From assembly GCF_002153375.1 (NCBI RefSeq), contig NZ_MTBQ01000001.1, positions 723,334 through 787,333 on the forward strand: a stretch of DNA of 64,000 nt, given 5' to 3'. The translations under genes were made by a program, and so were the position numbers. The notes under the pieces were generated by a model. The model was given only the letters and a program-made list of their open reading frames with translations, had not been told where the DNA came from and made no database searches. This DNA comes from Oceanobacillus rekensis (GTDB lineage Bacteria; Bacillota; Bacilli; Bacillales; Amphibacillaceae). Below, piece after piece: positions 44,654-53,443 of this stretch; the stretch's first letter is position 1; each line of letters starts with the position of its first letter.

Positions 44654-45035
44654 GTGGAGGACCTCCTTTCATTGTTTTTTATAGAATTGTTTTGCTTGGA
44701 TTTCATATAGCACGCAGTCCGTTTGTCGATAACCTAGATTTAAGCTTTTGTTACAGAAATATGTTAAACTTAATTTAATTTTTATCGAAAAAATAATTGG
44801 ACTATAGTATAGTATTATTTGGCAAGTAAGAAAGTATAAACTTTATTACTTGCATAAGTGCAACTAAGGCTGTCACCTAAAAGCTTGGTGACAACTAAGC
44901 TTTCTAATTGCAATTATATTATATCAAAGTAAATCCTCGAAGTACTAAAGGAGCGTTCTTTCCATGTAATGTCAAAATCCCAAATGAATATAAGCTATGG
45001 AGAACTAGAAACTACAAGATAGAAGGGATTTTTTT
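44654..45035. other. Intergenic region upstream of prfC
   Basis: No gene of normal size. It contains a copy of the CTAAGGC repeat (44821-44905) and, at 44964-44969, an AUG directly followed by UAA, 10 nt after AAAGGAG (44947-44953), 66 bp upstream of the prfC start. Confidence 0.5.
44821..44905 (-). repeat. CTAAGGC repeat, copy A
   Basis: Read on the minus strand it begins AGAAAG, includes GCACTTATGCA and ends TACTTTCTTACTTGCC. The same order is found at 55679-55767 and, shorter, at 54522-54583. It contains its own hairpin TGTCACC/GGTGACA and a GCAAGTAA/TTACTTGC pair. Confidence 0.65.
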
Positions 45036-46613
45036 ATGAGTATACAAGAAGAAGTACAGAAACGAAAAACATTTGCGATCATTTCGCATCCGGATGCCGG
45101 AAAAACAACGATGACGGAGAAACTGTTGTTGTATGGCAATCTAATCCGCTCAGCAGGAACGGTAAAAGGAAAAAAATCAGGAAAATTTGCAACATCGGAT
45201 TGGATGGAAATCGAAAAACAACGTGGAATTTCCGTTACATCCAGTGTGATGAATTTCCCATATGATGGGTATCATGTAAATATCCTCGATACACCTGGTC
45301 ACGAAGACTTCAGTGAAGACACCTATCGCACATTGACTGCGGTTGACAGTGTTGTAATGATCATTGATTCCACAAAAGGGATTGAAGCACAGACACTTAA
45401 ACTATTTAAAGTTTGTCGCATGCGGGGGATTCCGATTTTTACGTTTATCAATAAATTGGACCGTGAAGGAAAAGAACCGCTGGAGTTACTCGAAGAAATT
45501 GAGCAGGTACTTGACATTGAAACCTATCCAATGAACTGGCCTGCAGGTATGGGGAAAGGCTTCCTAGGTATTTTTGATCGCTACGGCAAACAATTTGTAA
45601 AACATAATGTAGGCGACGTAGAAACATATATACCGAATGAAGAACTTGATCAGCCAGAGCATCAGGATCTCACATCAAATCCAACCTACGAATCTGCAAA
45701 AGATGAGCTGGAATTAGTTGATGAAGCTGGAGATCAATTTTCTTTACAGGCTGTTTTGGCTGGAGAACAAACGCCAGTATTTTTCGGTAGTGCCCTTGCC
45801 CCATTTGGCGTTCAGCTTTTTTTCGATACGTTTATCAATATGGCACCAACACCAACACCAAGAAAATCAACAGAAGGTATCATCCAGCCAGATAGCCAGG
45901 ATTTTTCAGGATTTATTTTTAAGATCCAAGCAAATATGAATCCTGCCCATCGTGATCGAATTGCATTCATCCGTGTCTGCGCAGGAAAATTTGATCGTGG
46001 AATGAGTGTGAAATTATCGCGAACAGGCAAAATCTTTAAGCTTTCCCAATCCCAGCAAATGGTCGCTTCTACAAGAGAAACAATCGATGAAGCTTATGCT
46101 GGTGATATTATCGGGATATATGACCCGAACGCCTATCAAATTGGCGACACATTATTGGAAGGCAAAGAAAAATTTGAATATGATGAGCTACCACAATTTC
46201 CACCTGAATTATTCAAAAAAGTTACAGCAAAAAATGTTCTGAAATCGAAACAGTTCAGAAAAGGGATTGAACAGCTCGTTCAGGAAGGTGCAATTCAGCT
46301 CTTCCGTGACAAACTAACAGACTCGTTTATATTAGGAGCTGTTGGGGAACTGCAATATGATGTGTTCAAATACCGCATGCAAAATGAGTATAATGCAGAG
46401 GTAATGTTCGAGTCAATTGGGGAACGTATTCCACGCTGGTTAAAAGAAGACCAAGTCGATGAATCACTATTCGATGGTGGTAACCTTCTATGCAAAGACC
46501 GTGATGGTAATAAGCTAGTCCTATTTCGAAATGAGTTCGCATTAAACTGGTTTAAAGACAAAAACCCAAAAATCGAACTCATCGACCTATTCGAAGTTAA
46601 CGAATACAAATAG
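45036..46613 (+). CDS. prfC: Peptide chain release factor 3
   Basis: 525 residues, normal length for RF3. Translational GTPase motifs: [15 protein letters not shown] (G1, about 17-31), GISVTSS (G2), DTPGHEDF (G3, about 87-94) and NKLDRE (G4, about 141-146). RF3 speeds release of RF1/RF2 from the ribosome after termination. B. subtilis lacks it, so its presence marks a difference from that species but is common in other Bacillaceae. ATG follows AGAAGGGA. The TAG stop again leads into TAGGTGCTTGACCGAACAGG, a shortened repeat. Confidence 0.93.
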   Translation: MSIQEEVQKRKTFAIISHPDAGKTTMTEKLLLYGNLIRSAGTVKGKKSGKFATSDWMEIEKQRGISVTSSVMNFPYDGYHVNILDTPGHEDFSEDTYRTLTAVDSVVMIIDSTKGIEAQTLKLFKVCRMRGIPIFTFINKLDREGKEPLELLEEIEQVLDIETYPMNWPAGMGKGFLGIFDRYGKQFVKHNVGDVETYIPNEELDQPEHQDLTSNPTYESAKDELELVDEAGDQFSLQAVLAGEQTPVFFGSALAPFGVQLFFDTFINMAPTPTPRKSTEGIIQPDSQDFSGFIFKIQANMNPAHRDRIAFIRVCAGKFDRGMSVKLSRTGKIFKLSQSQQMVASTRETIDEAYAGDIIGIYDPNAYQIGDTLLEGKEKFEYDELPQFPPELFKKVTAKNVLKSKQFRKGIEQLVQEGAIQLFRDKLTDSFILGAVGELQYDVFKYRMQNEYNAEVMFESIGERIPRWLKEDQVDESLFDGGNLLCKDRDGNKLVLFRNEFALNWFKDKNPKIELIDLFEVNEYK

Positions 46614-46640
46614 GTGCTTGACCGAACAGGCAGTAGTTCC

Positions 46641-46679
46641 AAATCGTGAATCCTTATCATTGGGATTCACGATTTTTTA
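46641..46679 (+). terminator. Terminator of prfC
   Basis: AAATCGTGAATCC / GGATTCACGATTT stem followed by a T-run. Confidence 0.85.
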
Positions 46680-46707
46680 TCTACAAACAAAAAACCAGAT
46701 AAAATTA

Positions 46708-47586
46708 TTATCCGGCAATGGTTGCAGAACGTTCTAGTTCTACTTTATTGTTTTCTATTTGTTTTTGCTGCAGCTGTAAATTGTGAAATGTGATTTCCGG
46801 CCGGCTGCCAATCCGAATATTAATACCGGTTTGACCAAGGCCTTCGCTTATATAAAATGGATTACCATTATATTTATGCAAACCTTTTACCATATTCATT
46901 CGAACCAATTTCCCCATTTTTACTAGATGATATGGTTTCGGCCAATGTATTTGTCCACCATGAAAATGACCTGACAACAAATAGTCAAAAGGATAATCTT
47001 TCATCTCCAATACGACATTTGGATCATGTGTGAATACAAGATTATAGCCAACTTCCATTCCAGTATAGGATTTGGCCAAATCACTATGGCCTGTGCCAAA
47101 GTCGTCAATTCCAATAATATTGACCTTTTTTCCCTCTATTTCAATTGTTTCATTCTCGTTTTGAAGTGTTTTAACTCCATATTCATTCAATAAGTCAACT
47201 AATTGATTAAAGTACTTGTCACGTAATACATAATCATGATTACCAAATACGGCATAGGTCCCATAAACAGGATGCAGTTTACGAAGGACCTCCAAATAAG
47301 GAACTAGCCTTGGTATGCTTCGTTTTCGATCCAAAAAGTCCCCTGTTAATGCAATCAGATCAATATGTTGACCATTGAGTTCTTCCATTAGTTGATCAGG
47401 AGTCATTGAAATATTTTCTATATGCATATCAGATATATGGAGAATACGAAGTGTCTTATCATTGGTAGTTTGTACATCTTCTTCGATATTAATATCATTT
47501 ATGGTCACAGTATGCGTATTTTTATTTCCTTTATATAAAAAGTAGCTTAGTAGAATCAGAATAATGGTGATAACTGCATATAACAT
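46708..47586 (-). CDS. ykoQ: Membrane-anchored metallophosphoesterase (YkoQ-like)
   Basis: 292 residues from ATG 47586 after GGAGGGGATAAA. One N-terminal transmembrane helix (2-20), then a calcineurin-type phosphoesterase: ISDMHIE (about 51-57), TGDFLDR, FGNHDYV (about 117-123) and GHFHGGQIHWP (about 206-216), which ligate two metals. It faces YkoP and the YkoN-type glycosyltransferase, as in the B. subtilis yko cluster. Related proteins act as UDP-sugar or lipid-linked phosphoesterases; the substrate here is unknown. Confidence 0.8.
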   Translation of the reverse strand: MLYAVITIILILLSYFLYKGNKNTHTVTINDINIEEDVQTTNDKTLRILHISDMHIENISMTPDQLMEELNGQHIDLIALTGDFLDRKRSIPRLVPYLEVLRKLHPVYGTYAVFGNHDYVLRDKYFNQLVDLLNEYGVKTLQNENETIEIEGKKVNIIGIDDFGTGHSDLAKSYTGMEVGYNLVFTHDPNVVLEMKDYPFDYLLSGHFHGGQIHWPKPYHLVKMGKLVRMNMVKGLHKYNGNPFYISEGLGQTGINIRIGSRPEITFHNLQLQQKQIENNKVELERSATIAG

Positions 47587-47659
47587 TTTATCCCCTCCAT
47601 AGTTTATTATAGTGGTTCGAGAGGGGATAATCATTTGTAATTAATGGATATGCTGCCAG

Positions 47660-48223
47660 TTAAACAGGCTTGTATTTATCCAGCAATAAATCTTTCGGCA
47701 TAAATAAGTACATCGGATTGGCCCATTTTTTAGTATTGGAAGACAAAAGTTGAATCGGTAAGAAGGATGCAACTTTAAATAGTTTATAGTACGGATTATG
47801 AATCGACTTTGTCTCAAAGCCAAGTCTCTTACAGCCTTTATATATAGTCGTGATACCAATTAAGCCTCTAATTTCACTTCTATATTCATGCATTTGAATA
47901 TAGCGAGCAATAAATGGAAGTGATTCCCGTACATATTTATAAATCATTAATCCGCGTCTAAGCTCGCTGTCAGTTCCTTGAACATACTTTAGCAATTTCA
48001 CATTATGCAAATGTATTTTTAATAAAATATCATTCCGATTGATAACTGTACCATCTTCTAACGTGACAGTTCTCCCCCTATATCTGGTCAGACGAACACG
48101 GATCATCGTCTTCTCCCCTTCTTCATTTGTGATGTTCTCCAGACGAGTAAAATGGTAGTAGATTGGGTCCATAAAATTCCATGCTGATATGCAATAACTT
48201 CTTATATTCATGTTTATATTCAT
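47660..48223 (-). CDS. ykoP: YkoP-like protein of unknown function
   Basis: 187 residues, basic, without a signal peptide or clear transmembrane segment. GGAG lies 7 nt before ATG 48223. Features include RVRLTRYRGRTVTLEDGTVI (about 42-61), a region recalling polysaccharide-related accessory proteins, and ...IRGLIGITTIYKGCKRLGFE. The assignment to YkoP rests mainly on context between a YkoQ-type phosphoesterase (same strand, 73 bp) and a YkoN-type glycosyltransferase (divergent). Confidence 0.6.
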   Translation of the reverse strand: MNINMNIRSYCISAWNFMDPIYYHFTRLENITNEEGEKTMIRVRLTRYRGRTVTLEDGTVINRNDILLKIHLHNVKLLKYVQGTDSELRRGLMIYKYVRESLPFIARYIQMHEYRSEIRGLIGITTIYKGCKRLGFETKSIHNPYYKLFKVASFLPIQLLSSNTKKWANPMYLFMPKDLLLDKYKPV

Positions 48224-48355
48224 TCCAGTTCTCCAAGGTATTTGTTCATTTATGTTGCACTGTTAATTGGATAACTATAACTGGAATTTTCAGGTTTAGG
48301 AATGAATGAAAGAACGGCTCCTACCGCAAACTATAGTAGGAAAGAGGCGAATTCA

Positions 48356-49459
48356 ATGCTAAAAATTTTATTTATGCCATTTTTGCAAATCCCTTCCGGA
48401 CACCATCATGTTGCAGATTGCATACAAGACCAGCTTATTCAGACAGGAGATCAAATTCAATGTGAAAAAATTGAGCTATTGTCCTCAAGCTTTGGAAAGG
48501 TTGAAAATCTGGTATCATTCATTTACCTTCAATGGATCCATAAGTTACCTGGAGTCTATAGCAGTGTATATAAACGTTTGGCTGTAAAACAAGAAAAACA
48601 TAATAAGCACTACTACTTATATGAATTTCTATTTCAAAAATATATCCAGCGTATACTCGCACATTCGAAACCAGACCTGATTATTTGCACGCATGCACTG
48701 CCTTCCTATCTTCTCAGTCGTTTGATAAAGAAAGGATTATGGTCCGGTATCGTTATTAATGTTTATACAGACTATTTCATTAATGACTTATGGGGACTGG
48801 AACAAATCCATTATCACTTTACTCCGAGCATCGATGTGAAAATGGGTTTGATTGAACGCGGTATAAAAGAAGAGAATATTATTGTAACTGGAATTCCAGT
48901 ACATCCATTATTCAAATCAGAAAGACGGACAGATAGAAATGAGAAAACATATACCGTACTCATTAGCGGCGGCAACATGGGGGCTGGTTCGATTGAAAAG
49001 TTACTTCGCCAATTAAATCCATCTGGAACCATTCGTTATCAGGTACTATGTGGTAAAAACGAGAATTTATTTCTATCCATTAAACGCCTTGGCAACCCTT
49101 TCATACAAGCTCTCCCGTATTTAGAATCGAAAGAAGACATGTGCGGGTTATATGACATGGCCGATGCTATTATTACGAAGCCGGGTGGTGTAACCATTTC
49201 GGAATGTTTATGGAAACGACTACCAATTTTTGTGTATGAAGCACTACCCGGACAGGAAGAACTTAATTTAAATTATTTAAAAAGTCAAGGCCTCATCTTT
49301 CATTTAGATCAATGGAAATCAAAGAAAAACCTTGAACATATTATTACCGAACATCTAACCAAAGAATCACCCCAATACCAAGAATCTGCCAACAACTATA
49401 TCAACAATCTTAAGTGCCTGTCACTCCCAGAATTTTGTCAAGAATTACAGATGAAGTGA
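48356..49459 (+). CDS. ykoN: Diacylglycerol glucosyltransferase-like GT28 enzyme (YkoN-like)
   Basis: 367 residues from ATG 48356 after GAGGCGAATTCA. GT-B fold of the MGDG/UgtP family: N-terminal FLQIPSGHHHVADCI (about 7-21), ISGGNMGAGSIEKLL (about 203-217) and the sugar-nucleotide site ADAIITKPGGVTISECL (about 264-280). It probably transfers a sugar from a UDP-sugar to a lipid or wall precursor at the membrane. The last 15 residues (LKCLSLPEFCQEL...) are encoded by a module 1 repeat, so the original C-terminus seems to have been replaced or extended. Confidence 0.75.
   Translation: MLKILFMPFLQIPSGHHHVADCIQDQLIQTGDQIQCEKIELLSSSFGKVENLVSFIYLQWIHKLPGVYSSVYKRLAVKQEKHNKHYYLYEFLFQKYIQRILAHSKPDLIICTHALPSYLLSRLIKKGLWSGIVINVYTDYFINDLWGLEQIHYHFTPSIDVKMGLIERGIKEENIIVTGIPVHPLFKSERRTDRNEKTYTVLISGGNMGAGSIEKLLRQLNPSGTIRYQVLCGKNENLFLSIKRLGNPFIQALPYLESKEDMCGLYDMADAIITKPGGVTISECLWKRLPIFVYEALPGQEELNLNYLKSQGLIFHLDQWKSKKNLEHIITEHLTKESPQYQESANNYINNLKCLSLPEFCQELQMK
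49413..49445 (+). repeat. Module 1 repeat inside the 3' end of the ykoN-like gene
   Basis: GTGCCTGTCACTCCCAGAAT followed by TTTGTCAAGAATT matches the module 1 consensus and lies in frame within the coding region, adding about 11 codons. Confidence 0.7.
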
Positions 49460-49556
49460 GCCGTCTTTTTAGGGATTAACCTATTTTTCCCATTCATCAT
49501 TGACGCTCATTTTTGGCATACTAAGTAAACCTTGAATGAGTAAGGAGTGATCTTAG

Positions 49557-49763
49557 ATGGGTGAAGGCTCGCAATTTCGTGCTGGTCAAAAAGCTCCTAA
49601 TAATGGAGTTTATATCGAAGTAGGTGAAACCGGAAGCAACGTGAATGATCCACAGCAAATTACGCTTAGCGCCGGTGAAAAGTTTCCAGAGAACACGAAT
49701 CATAATCGCATTTGGGTGAACCAAGAAAGACAGTACAGACCAGGCGTACAAGGTAGACAATAA
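49557..49763 (+). CDS. yjzC: YjzC-family small protein
   Basis: 68 residues after AAGGAGTGATCTTAG. The conserved FRAGQKAPNNGVYIEVGETG (8-27) and LSAGEKFPENTNHNRIWV match the YjzC family. In B. subtilis yjzC is a small, stress- or sporulation-linked gene of unknown function. Single-gene unit with a terminator. Confidence 0.88.
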   Translation: MGEGSQFRAGQKAPNNGVYIEVGETGSNVNDPQQITLSAGEKFPENTNHNRIWVNQERQYRPGVQGRQ

Positions 49764-49765
49764 AC

Positions 49766-49802
49766 AAAAACCGGGTGGTGATTGTCACTACCCGGCTTTT
49801 CT
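49766..49802 (+). terminator. Terminator of yjzC
   Basis: AAAACCGGGTGGTGA / TCACTACCCGGCTTTT hairpin followed by T-rich sequence, 3 bp after the stop. Confidence 0.85.
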
Positions 49803-49892
49803 CGATTCACTAAAAAAACAACTCCCCTCTCACCCAACTTCCATCAAAAAAAGTCCCGCAGCATTGCCGTGGGACTTCAGATTCACTAACAT

Positions 49893-51152
49893 CTATTCAT
49901 TCGATAACTTCAATACATCAAGTAATTTAAAGAACAGGCTAATAATAATTGCGACGATTGTTGCCAGTCCCATTCCACTTAATGCCACTGCTCCTAGCTC
50001 GATGGATGCGCCACTAATACCAATTGCTAGTACGACACAAGTCAAAATTAAATTTTGTGAGTTGTTATAATCAATTTGCTGTTCAACAAGCATGCGCAGC
50101 CCACTTACTGCAATGATACCGAACAATAGTAAGGAGATCCCACCCATAACCGGGGTCGGGATAGAAGTGATCAATGCAGCAAGTTTCCCACAGAAGGATA
50201 AAACTACCGCTACAAGTGCCGCTCCTCCAATAATCCATGTCGAGTATACTCTTGTTATTGCCAGTACTCCAATATTTTCACCATATGTTGTGTTTGGTGT
50301 TGATCCAAAGAAACTGGAAATCATGGTTGAAATACCATTACCAAACAAGGAACGATCGAGTCCCGGATCTTTTACAAGGTCCTTCTTAACAATGTTACCT
50401 GTCACAACCAAATGTCCAATATGTTCCGGTACAAGAACAAGTGCTGCTGGCAAAATAACCAGAATATCAGCCCAATTAAATTCTATTTGATAATATGTCG
50501 GCATTTGAATCCATGCTGCTTCTTTTACTGCCGTGTAATCCACAATACCAAATAATGTGGCGATAATATACCCTGTTACAATTCCAAGTAATATCGGGAT
50601 AATTTTCAAGAAACCTCTCATCGTTACCCAGTAAATAATCGTTGCTCCGAGTGTAAGCAGTGATACGGTAATCGCTGTTGTATCACGTGGGGCGTCAGCT
50701 GTTGCAATCAATCCAGCCATATCAGCCGCAGTTGGCACTAACTCCAGCCCGATAACCGCAACAATTGCTCCCATTGCCGCCGGTGGGAAAATAACATCAA
50801 TCCACGATGTACCTGCGAATTTTACGATAATACCAATTAAAACGAGTACAAGACCTACAACGAAGAATCCACCAAGTGCTGCCCCATAGCCACCACCTGT
50901 TGTCAGTACAGCCGTTACTGGTGAAACAAAAGCAAAACTGGAACCGAGGTATGCCGGAATCTTTCCTTTCGTAATCAAAATATATAATAATGTTCCAAGC
51001 CCGTTCATAAGCAGAATTGTCGCTGGATCAACTCCGAATAATATTGGCACTAAAACTGTTGAGCCAAACATTGCAAATAAATGCTGAATACTTAATGGCA
51101 AACTTTGTAAGATAGGTAAACGTTCATCAACCTGGATTTCACGTTGTTTCAT
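49893..51152 (-). CDS. pyrP: Uracil permease
   Basis: 419 residues from ATG 51152 (AGGGAGAGAAAGCA upstream). NCS2 family with about 14 membrane segments: LSIQHLFAMFGSTVLVPILFG (near 20-40, part given), PAYLGSSFAFVSPV, VPEHIGHLVVTGN and SFFGSTPNTTYGENIGVLA (about 286-304), the substrate-binding region of uracil transporters. It imports uracil with protons. Regulation is clear: a complete PyrR-dependent attenuator precedes it. The frame extends 30 codons further upstream through the attenuator to ATG 51242. Confidence 0.93.
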   Translation of the reverse strand: MKQREIQVDERLPILQSLPLSIQHLFAMFGSTVLVPILFGVDPATILLMNGLGTLLYILITKGKIPAYLGSSFAFVSPVTAVLTTGGGYGAALGGFFVVGLVLVLIGIIVKFAGTSWIDVIFPPAAMGAIVAVIGLELVPTAADMAGLIATADAPRDTTAITVSLLTLGATIIYWVTMRGFLKIIPILLGIVTGYIIATLFGIVDYTAVKEAAWIQMPTYYQIEFNWADILVILPAALVLVPEHIGHLVVTGNIVKKDLVKDPGLDRSLFGNGISTMISSFFGSTPNTTYGENIGVLAITRVYSTWIIGGAALVAVVLSFCGKLAALITSIPTPVMGGISLLLFGIIAVSGLRMLVEQQIDYNNSQNLILTCVVLAIGISGASIELGAVALSGMGLATIVAIIISLFFKLLDVLKLSNE

Positions 51153-51173
51153 TGCTTTCTCTCCCTTGTTATA

Positions 51174-51332
51174 AAAATAAAAAAACATCTTGCCCGGGCG
51201 ATCTGGCAAGATGTTTGAAAGCAGAACAAGACTAAAAGACATAGTCTCCTTTTGATTGTGTAGAGTATATATACTACACAATTGTCCGCTTAAACCTTAC
51301 CAGCCTCACAGGACTGTTTTAAAGGTGTTTAA
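51174..51332 (-). promoter_or_regulatory. PyrR-binding attenuator in the pyrP leader
   Basis: Read on the minus strand. The PyrR binding loop AGTCCTGTGAGGCT (51302-51315) fits ARUCCNGNGAGGYU exactly and is flanked by ACCTT/AAGGT arms. The antiterminator is CTGGTAAGGTTT (51292-51303) pairing with AAACATCTTGCCAG (51203-51216). The terminator is AAACATCTTGCC / GGCAAGATGTTT (51183-51216) followed by T residues to 51174. UMP-bound PyrR would favour termination. Confidence 0.9.
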
Positions 51333-51489
51333 ATGAAGTTATTGATGTTATTATGACAAACTTCGCTAGAAAAGGCAAGCTTTTATTCCTGCTAATTGTT
51401 TCCGTATGACTACAGGTAGGAAATAAGTATTATAATTAGAACTAAGTGAAAGGTCAAATTCACTAAAAGTAAGCGATGATTCTATTTGC

Positions 51490-51948
51490 TTATTCCTCTA
51501 CCTTCATTTCAAAAATCTCTTTATTTCCATCCCATTTAACAACAACTTCTATAACATAGTTTTCCCTTGGAATTGCACTACCCTGATGAAAACCTCCGCT
51601 ACTAAAAACTTTATTAGTATGAGGTTCCTCAAATGTCATGGACGAATAACTGGAGCTTACCGGTGACTGATATTTATAATGAAATTCTTTTATATCCGCT
51701 AATTCTTTATCGGTTCCTTTAAAAGTAAGTATAAATTGGTCTTCGTACTCACCATCATATTGTCCAATGTTATCTATTTCATAAAATTTTTCTTGCCCAT
51801 TTACATTATAGGAAGCTTCCCAATGGTCACTCGCACCAACAAAAGTATAATTATGTTTTATTGTTTCCCCACTGCCAAACACCATATAACTTACAACAAA
51901 GAGCATTATTGCACCAAGGATAACTGCCACAACCTTTTTTATATTCAA
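51490..51948 (-). CDS. Exported membrane-anchored protein of unknown function
   Basis: 152 residues starting at TTG 51948, with AAGGGG about 9 nt upstream. One N-terminal hydrophobic helix (residues 5-25) serves as signal or anchor, and the rest is extracytoplasmic, rich in Tyr, Glu and Ser. Features include FVGASDHWEASYNVNG and VIEVVVKWDGNKEIF, which look like a beta-sandwich. I do not recognise the family. Neighbours (pyrP, trmB) give no functional hint. Confidence 0.7.
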   Translation of the reverse strand: MNIKKVVAVILGAIMLFVVSYMVFGSGETIKHNYTFVGASDHWEASYNVNGQEKFYEIDNIGQYDGEYEDQFILTFKGTDKELADIKEFHYKYQSPVSSSYSSMTFEEPHTNKVFSSGGFHQGSAIPRENYVIEVVVKWDGNKEIFEMKVEE

Positions 51949-52217
51949 GCGCTCGGGCCCCTTTGTATAGATGTCTTAATATTCTAATTATTATTATAAC
52001 AGAAAAGACCACCATATTATACCATAACGGGGTCACTTGTGAGTTCAATACAGTGATTAACAAGTTATACCCATCTATAATCACATAATTTCCACTGTTT
52101 AATTCACAGTAAAAAATGGCTTGGATTTTCTCCAGTCATTTTTCATTGTAGTATCTCTTGTTAAATTAAATCACCAGATAGGACAATTGAAATTTCCCTT
52201 CATGGAGAAGCTCTCTA

Positions 52218-52320
52218 TTGTTTCTTTGTCTTGATCGGTCACTCATCTGCTCTATGTGTGACCTTTTCCATGTTTCTTTGCCTTATTTGGTCGTTCATCT
52301 GATTTATGAAGACCATTTTT
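52218..52320. repeat. Tandem duplication, two ~51-bp units with hairpins
   Basis: Both units begin TGTTTCTTTG and contain GGTC...TCATCTG...ATG...GACC. Each unit can fold (GGTCAC/GTGACC in the first, GGTC..TTCAT/ATGAAGACC in the second), with sequence differences that keep the pairing. Confidence 0.55.
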
Positions 52321-52332
52321 CTGAAATAAAAA

Positions 52333-52372
52333 TACACACGAGATTCAGCTTGTGAAATCACGTGTGTTTTAT
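52333..52372 (-). terminator. Terminator of trmB
   Basis: ACACACG-a-GATT pairs with AATC-a-CGTGTGT. On the minus strand it ends in TATTTTTATTT, 70 bp after the trmB stop. Confidence 0.75.
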
Positions 52373-52443
52373 ATTGTGTTTTTAATATTTGCATCTCTGA
52401 ATTGAACCATTAATTATACCTATGATGGCCTTTATTGATTTCA

Positions 52444-53079
52444 TTAAAAACTTGCACGACTCCGGTAAATTACCTGACCTTTAGCCGCAAATTTCTCCTC
52501 ATATTCTGTCATGACATTCAAGGGATCTTCAATCGCATGCAGATCCAAATTTACTTCCTCAAGCTTCATGCCAAATTCATTGAAGCTTACAAGGGAATAC
52601 TCAAATAATTCTCGGTTATCCGTTTTAAATATTACCTTACCCTTAGGATCAAGTACCACCTTATATTGCTCCAAGAATGTACGATATGTCAGCCTTCTTT
52701 TTTCATGGCGATTTTTCGGCCATGGATCGGAAAAGTTCAGATATATGGTGGCAATTTCGTTTTCTGTAAACATTTCCCTAAGATCTGCTGCATCTTCATT
52801 TAAAAGCAATAAATTTTCTACTCCCGAATCCAATACTTTCTCGGCAGCAGATACAATAACACTTTTCGAAACCTCAATGCCAATAAAATTAATCTCCGGA
52901 TGCTGCCTAGCCATTCCAACTAGAAATTGTCCTTTTCCGGTCCCTACTTCTATATGGATCGGATGTCCATTCTTAAAAATGGACTGCCATTCTCCCTTAT
53001 TATCGATTGCATTCGGAATAACAATATGTTCATTTTCCTTTAGAAAATCATCTGCCCATGGTTTATGTCTTTGACGCAT
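52444..53079 (-). CDS. trmB: tRNA (guanine-N7-)-methyltransferase
   Basis: 211 residues from ATG 53079 after GGGAACATA. SAM-binding motif IHIEVGTGKGQFLVGMA (about 40-56), LLLNEDAADL, and the TrmB signature YLNFSDPWPKNRHEKRRLTY (about 112-131). It adds the m7G46 modification in tRNA variable loops. In B. subtilis the equivalent gene (ytmQ) neighbours ytzH and ytmP; the same trio is kept here, although ytzH is read on the opposite strand. Confidence 0.93.
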   Translation of the reverse strand: MRQRHKPWADDFLKENEHIVIPNAIDNKGEWQSIFKNGHPIHIEVGTGKGQFLVGMARQHPEINFIGIEVSKSVIVSAAEKVLDSGVENLLLLNEDAADLREMFTENEIATIYLNFSDPWPKNRHEKRRLTYRTFLEQYKVVLDPKGKVIFKTDNRELFEYSLVSFNEFGMKLEEVNLDLHAIEDPLNVMTEYEEKFAAKGQVIYRSRASF

Positions 53080-53152
53080 TATGTTCCCTCTCTTTACAGC
53101 TTTTTGAATAGAAAAAATGAAACAGACTAAACTAATTCCTGAGGTGATTATG

Positions 53153-53443
53153 ATGACGCTTGATATTAACAATCAATTGACATTACTGCTCGATATTTTG
53201 GATGAACAAAATATCGATAGCAGTGCAAGTATCAGTGAGTACCATCAGATAAAACGTTTAGTCAAATCAATGTTGGCAAGCAACAGCATCACGGATGAAC
53301 AGCTACTGAATCTGCTTCCCGAAATATATAATTACAGTCAACAAGGCGAATCAGCAAAAAGTCAGCCGGACCATATTATACTAAATAAAAATAATTTGGA
53401 TAATTGGATAAGTGCTATACAACAAAACACGATTATAGAATAA
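53153..53443 (+). CDS. ytzH: YtzH-like protein
   Basis: 96 residues from ATG 53153, with AGGTGA 5 nt upstream (a tandem ATG at 53150 is closer than usual). Mostly helical, acidic, no membrane segment. Recognised mainly from the conserved context trmB-ytzH-ytmP and matching size, with QLTLLLDILDEQNIDSSASI near the N-terminus. Function unknown. Its 3' end overlaps that of ytmP by 11 bp on opposite strands. Confidence 0.7.
   Translation: MTLDINNQLTLLLDILDEQNIDSSASISEYHQIKRLVKSMLASNSITDEQLLNLLPEIYNYSQQGESAKSQPDHIILNKNNLDNWISAIQQNTIIE

Larger units (their letters stand above)
51949..52443. other. Intergenic region with tandem repeat
   Basis: No supported gene. A two-copy tandem repeat of about 51 bp lies at 52218-52320, and a terminator for trmB at 52333-52372. 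The rest is AT-rich without recognisable features. Confidence 0.5.
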
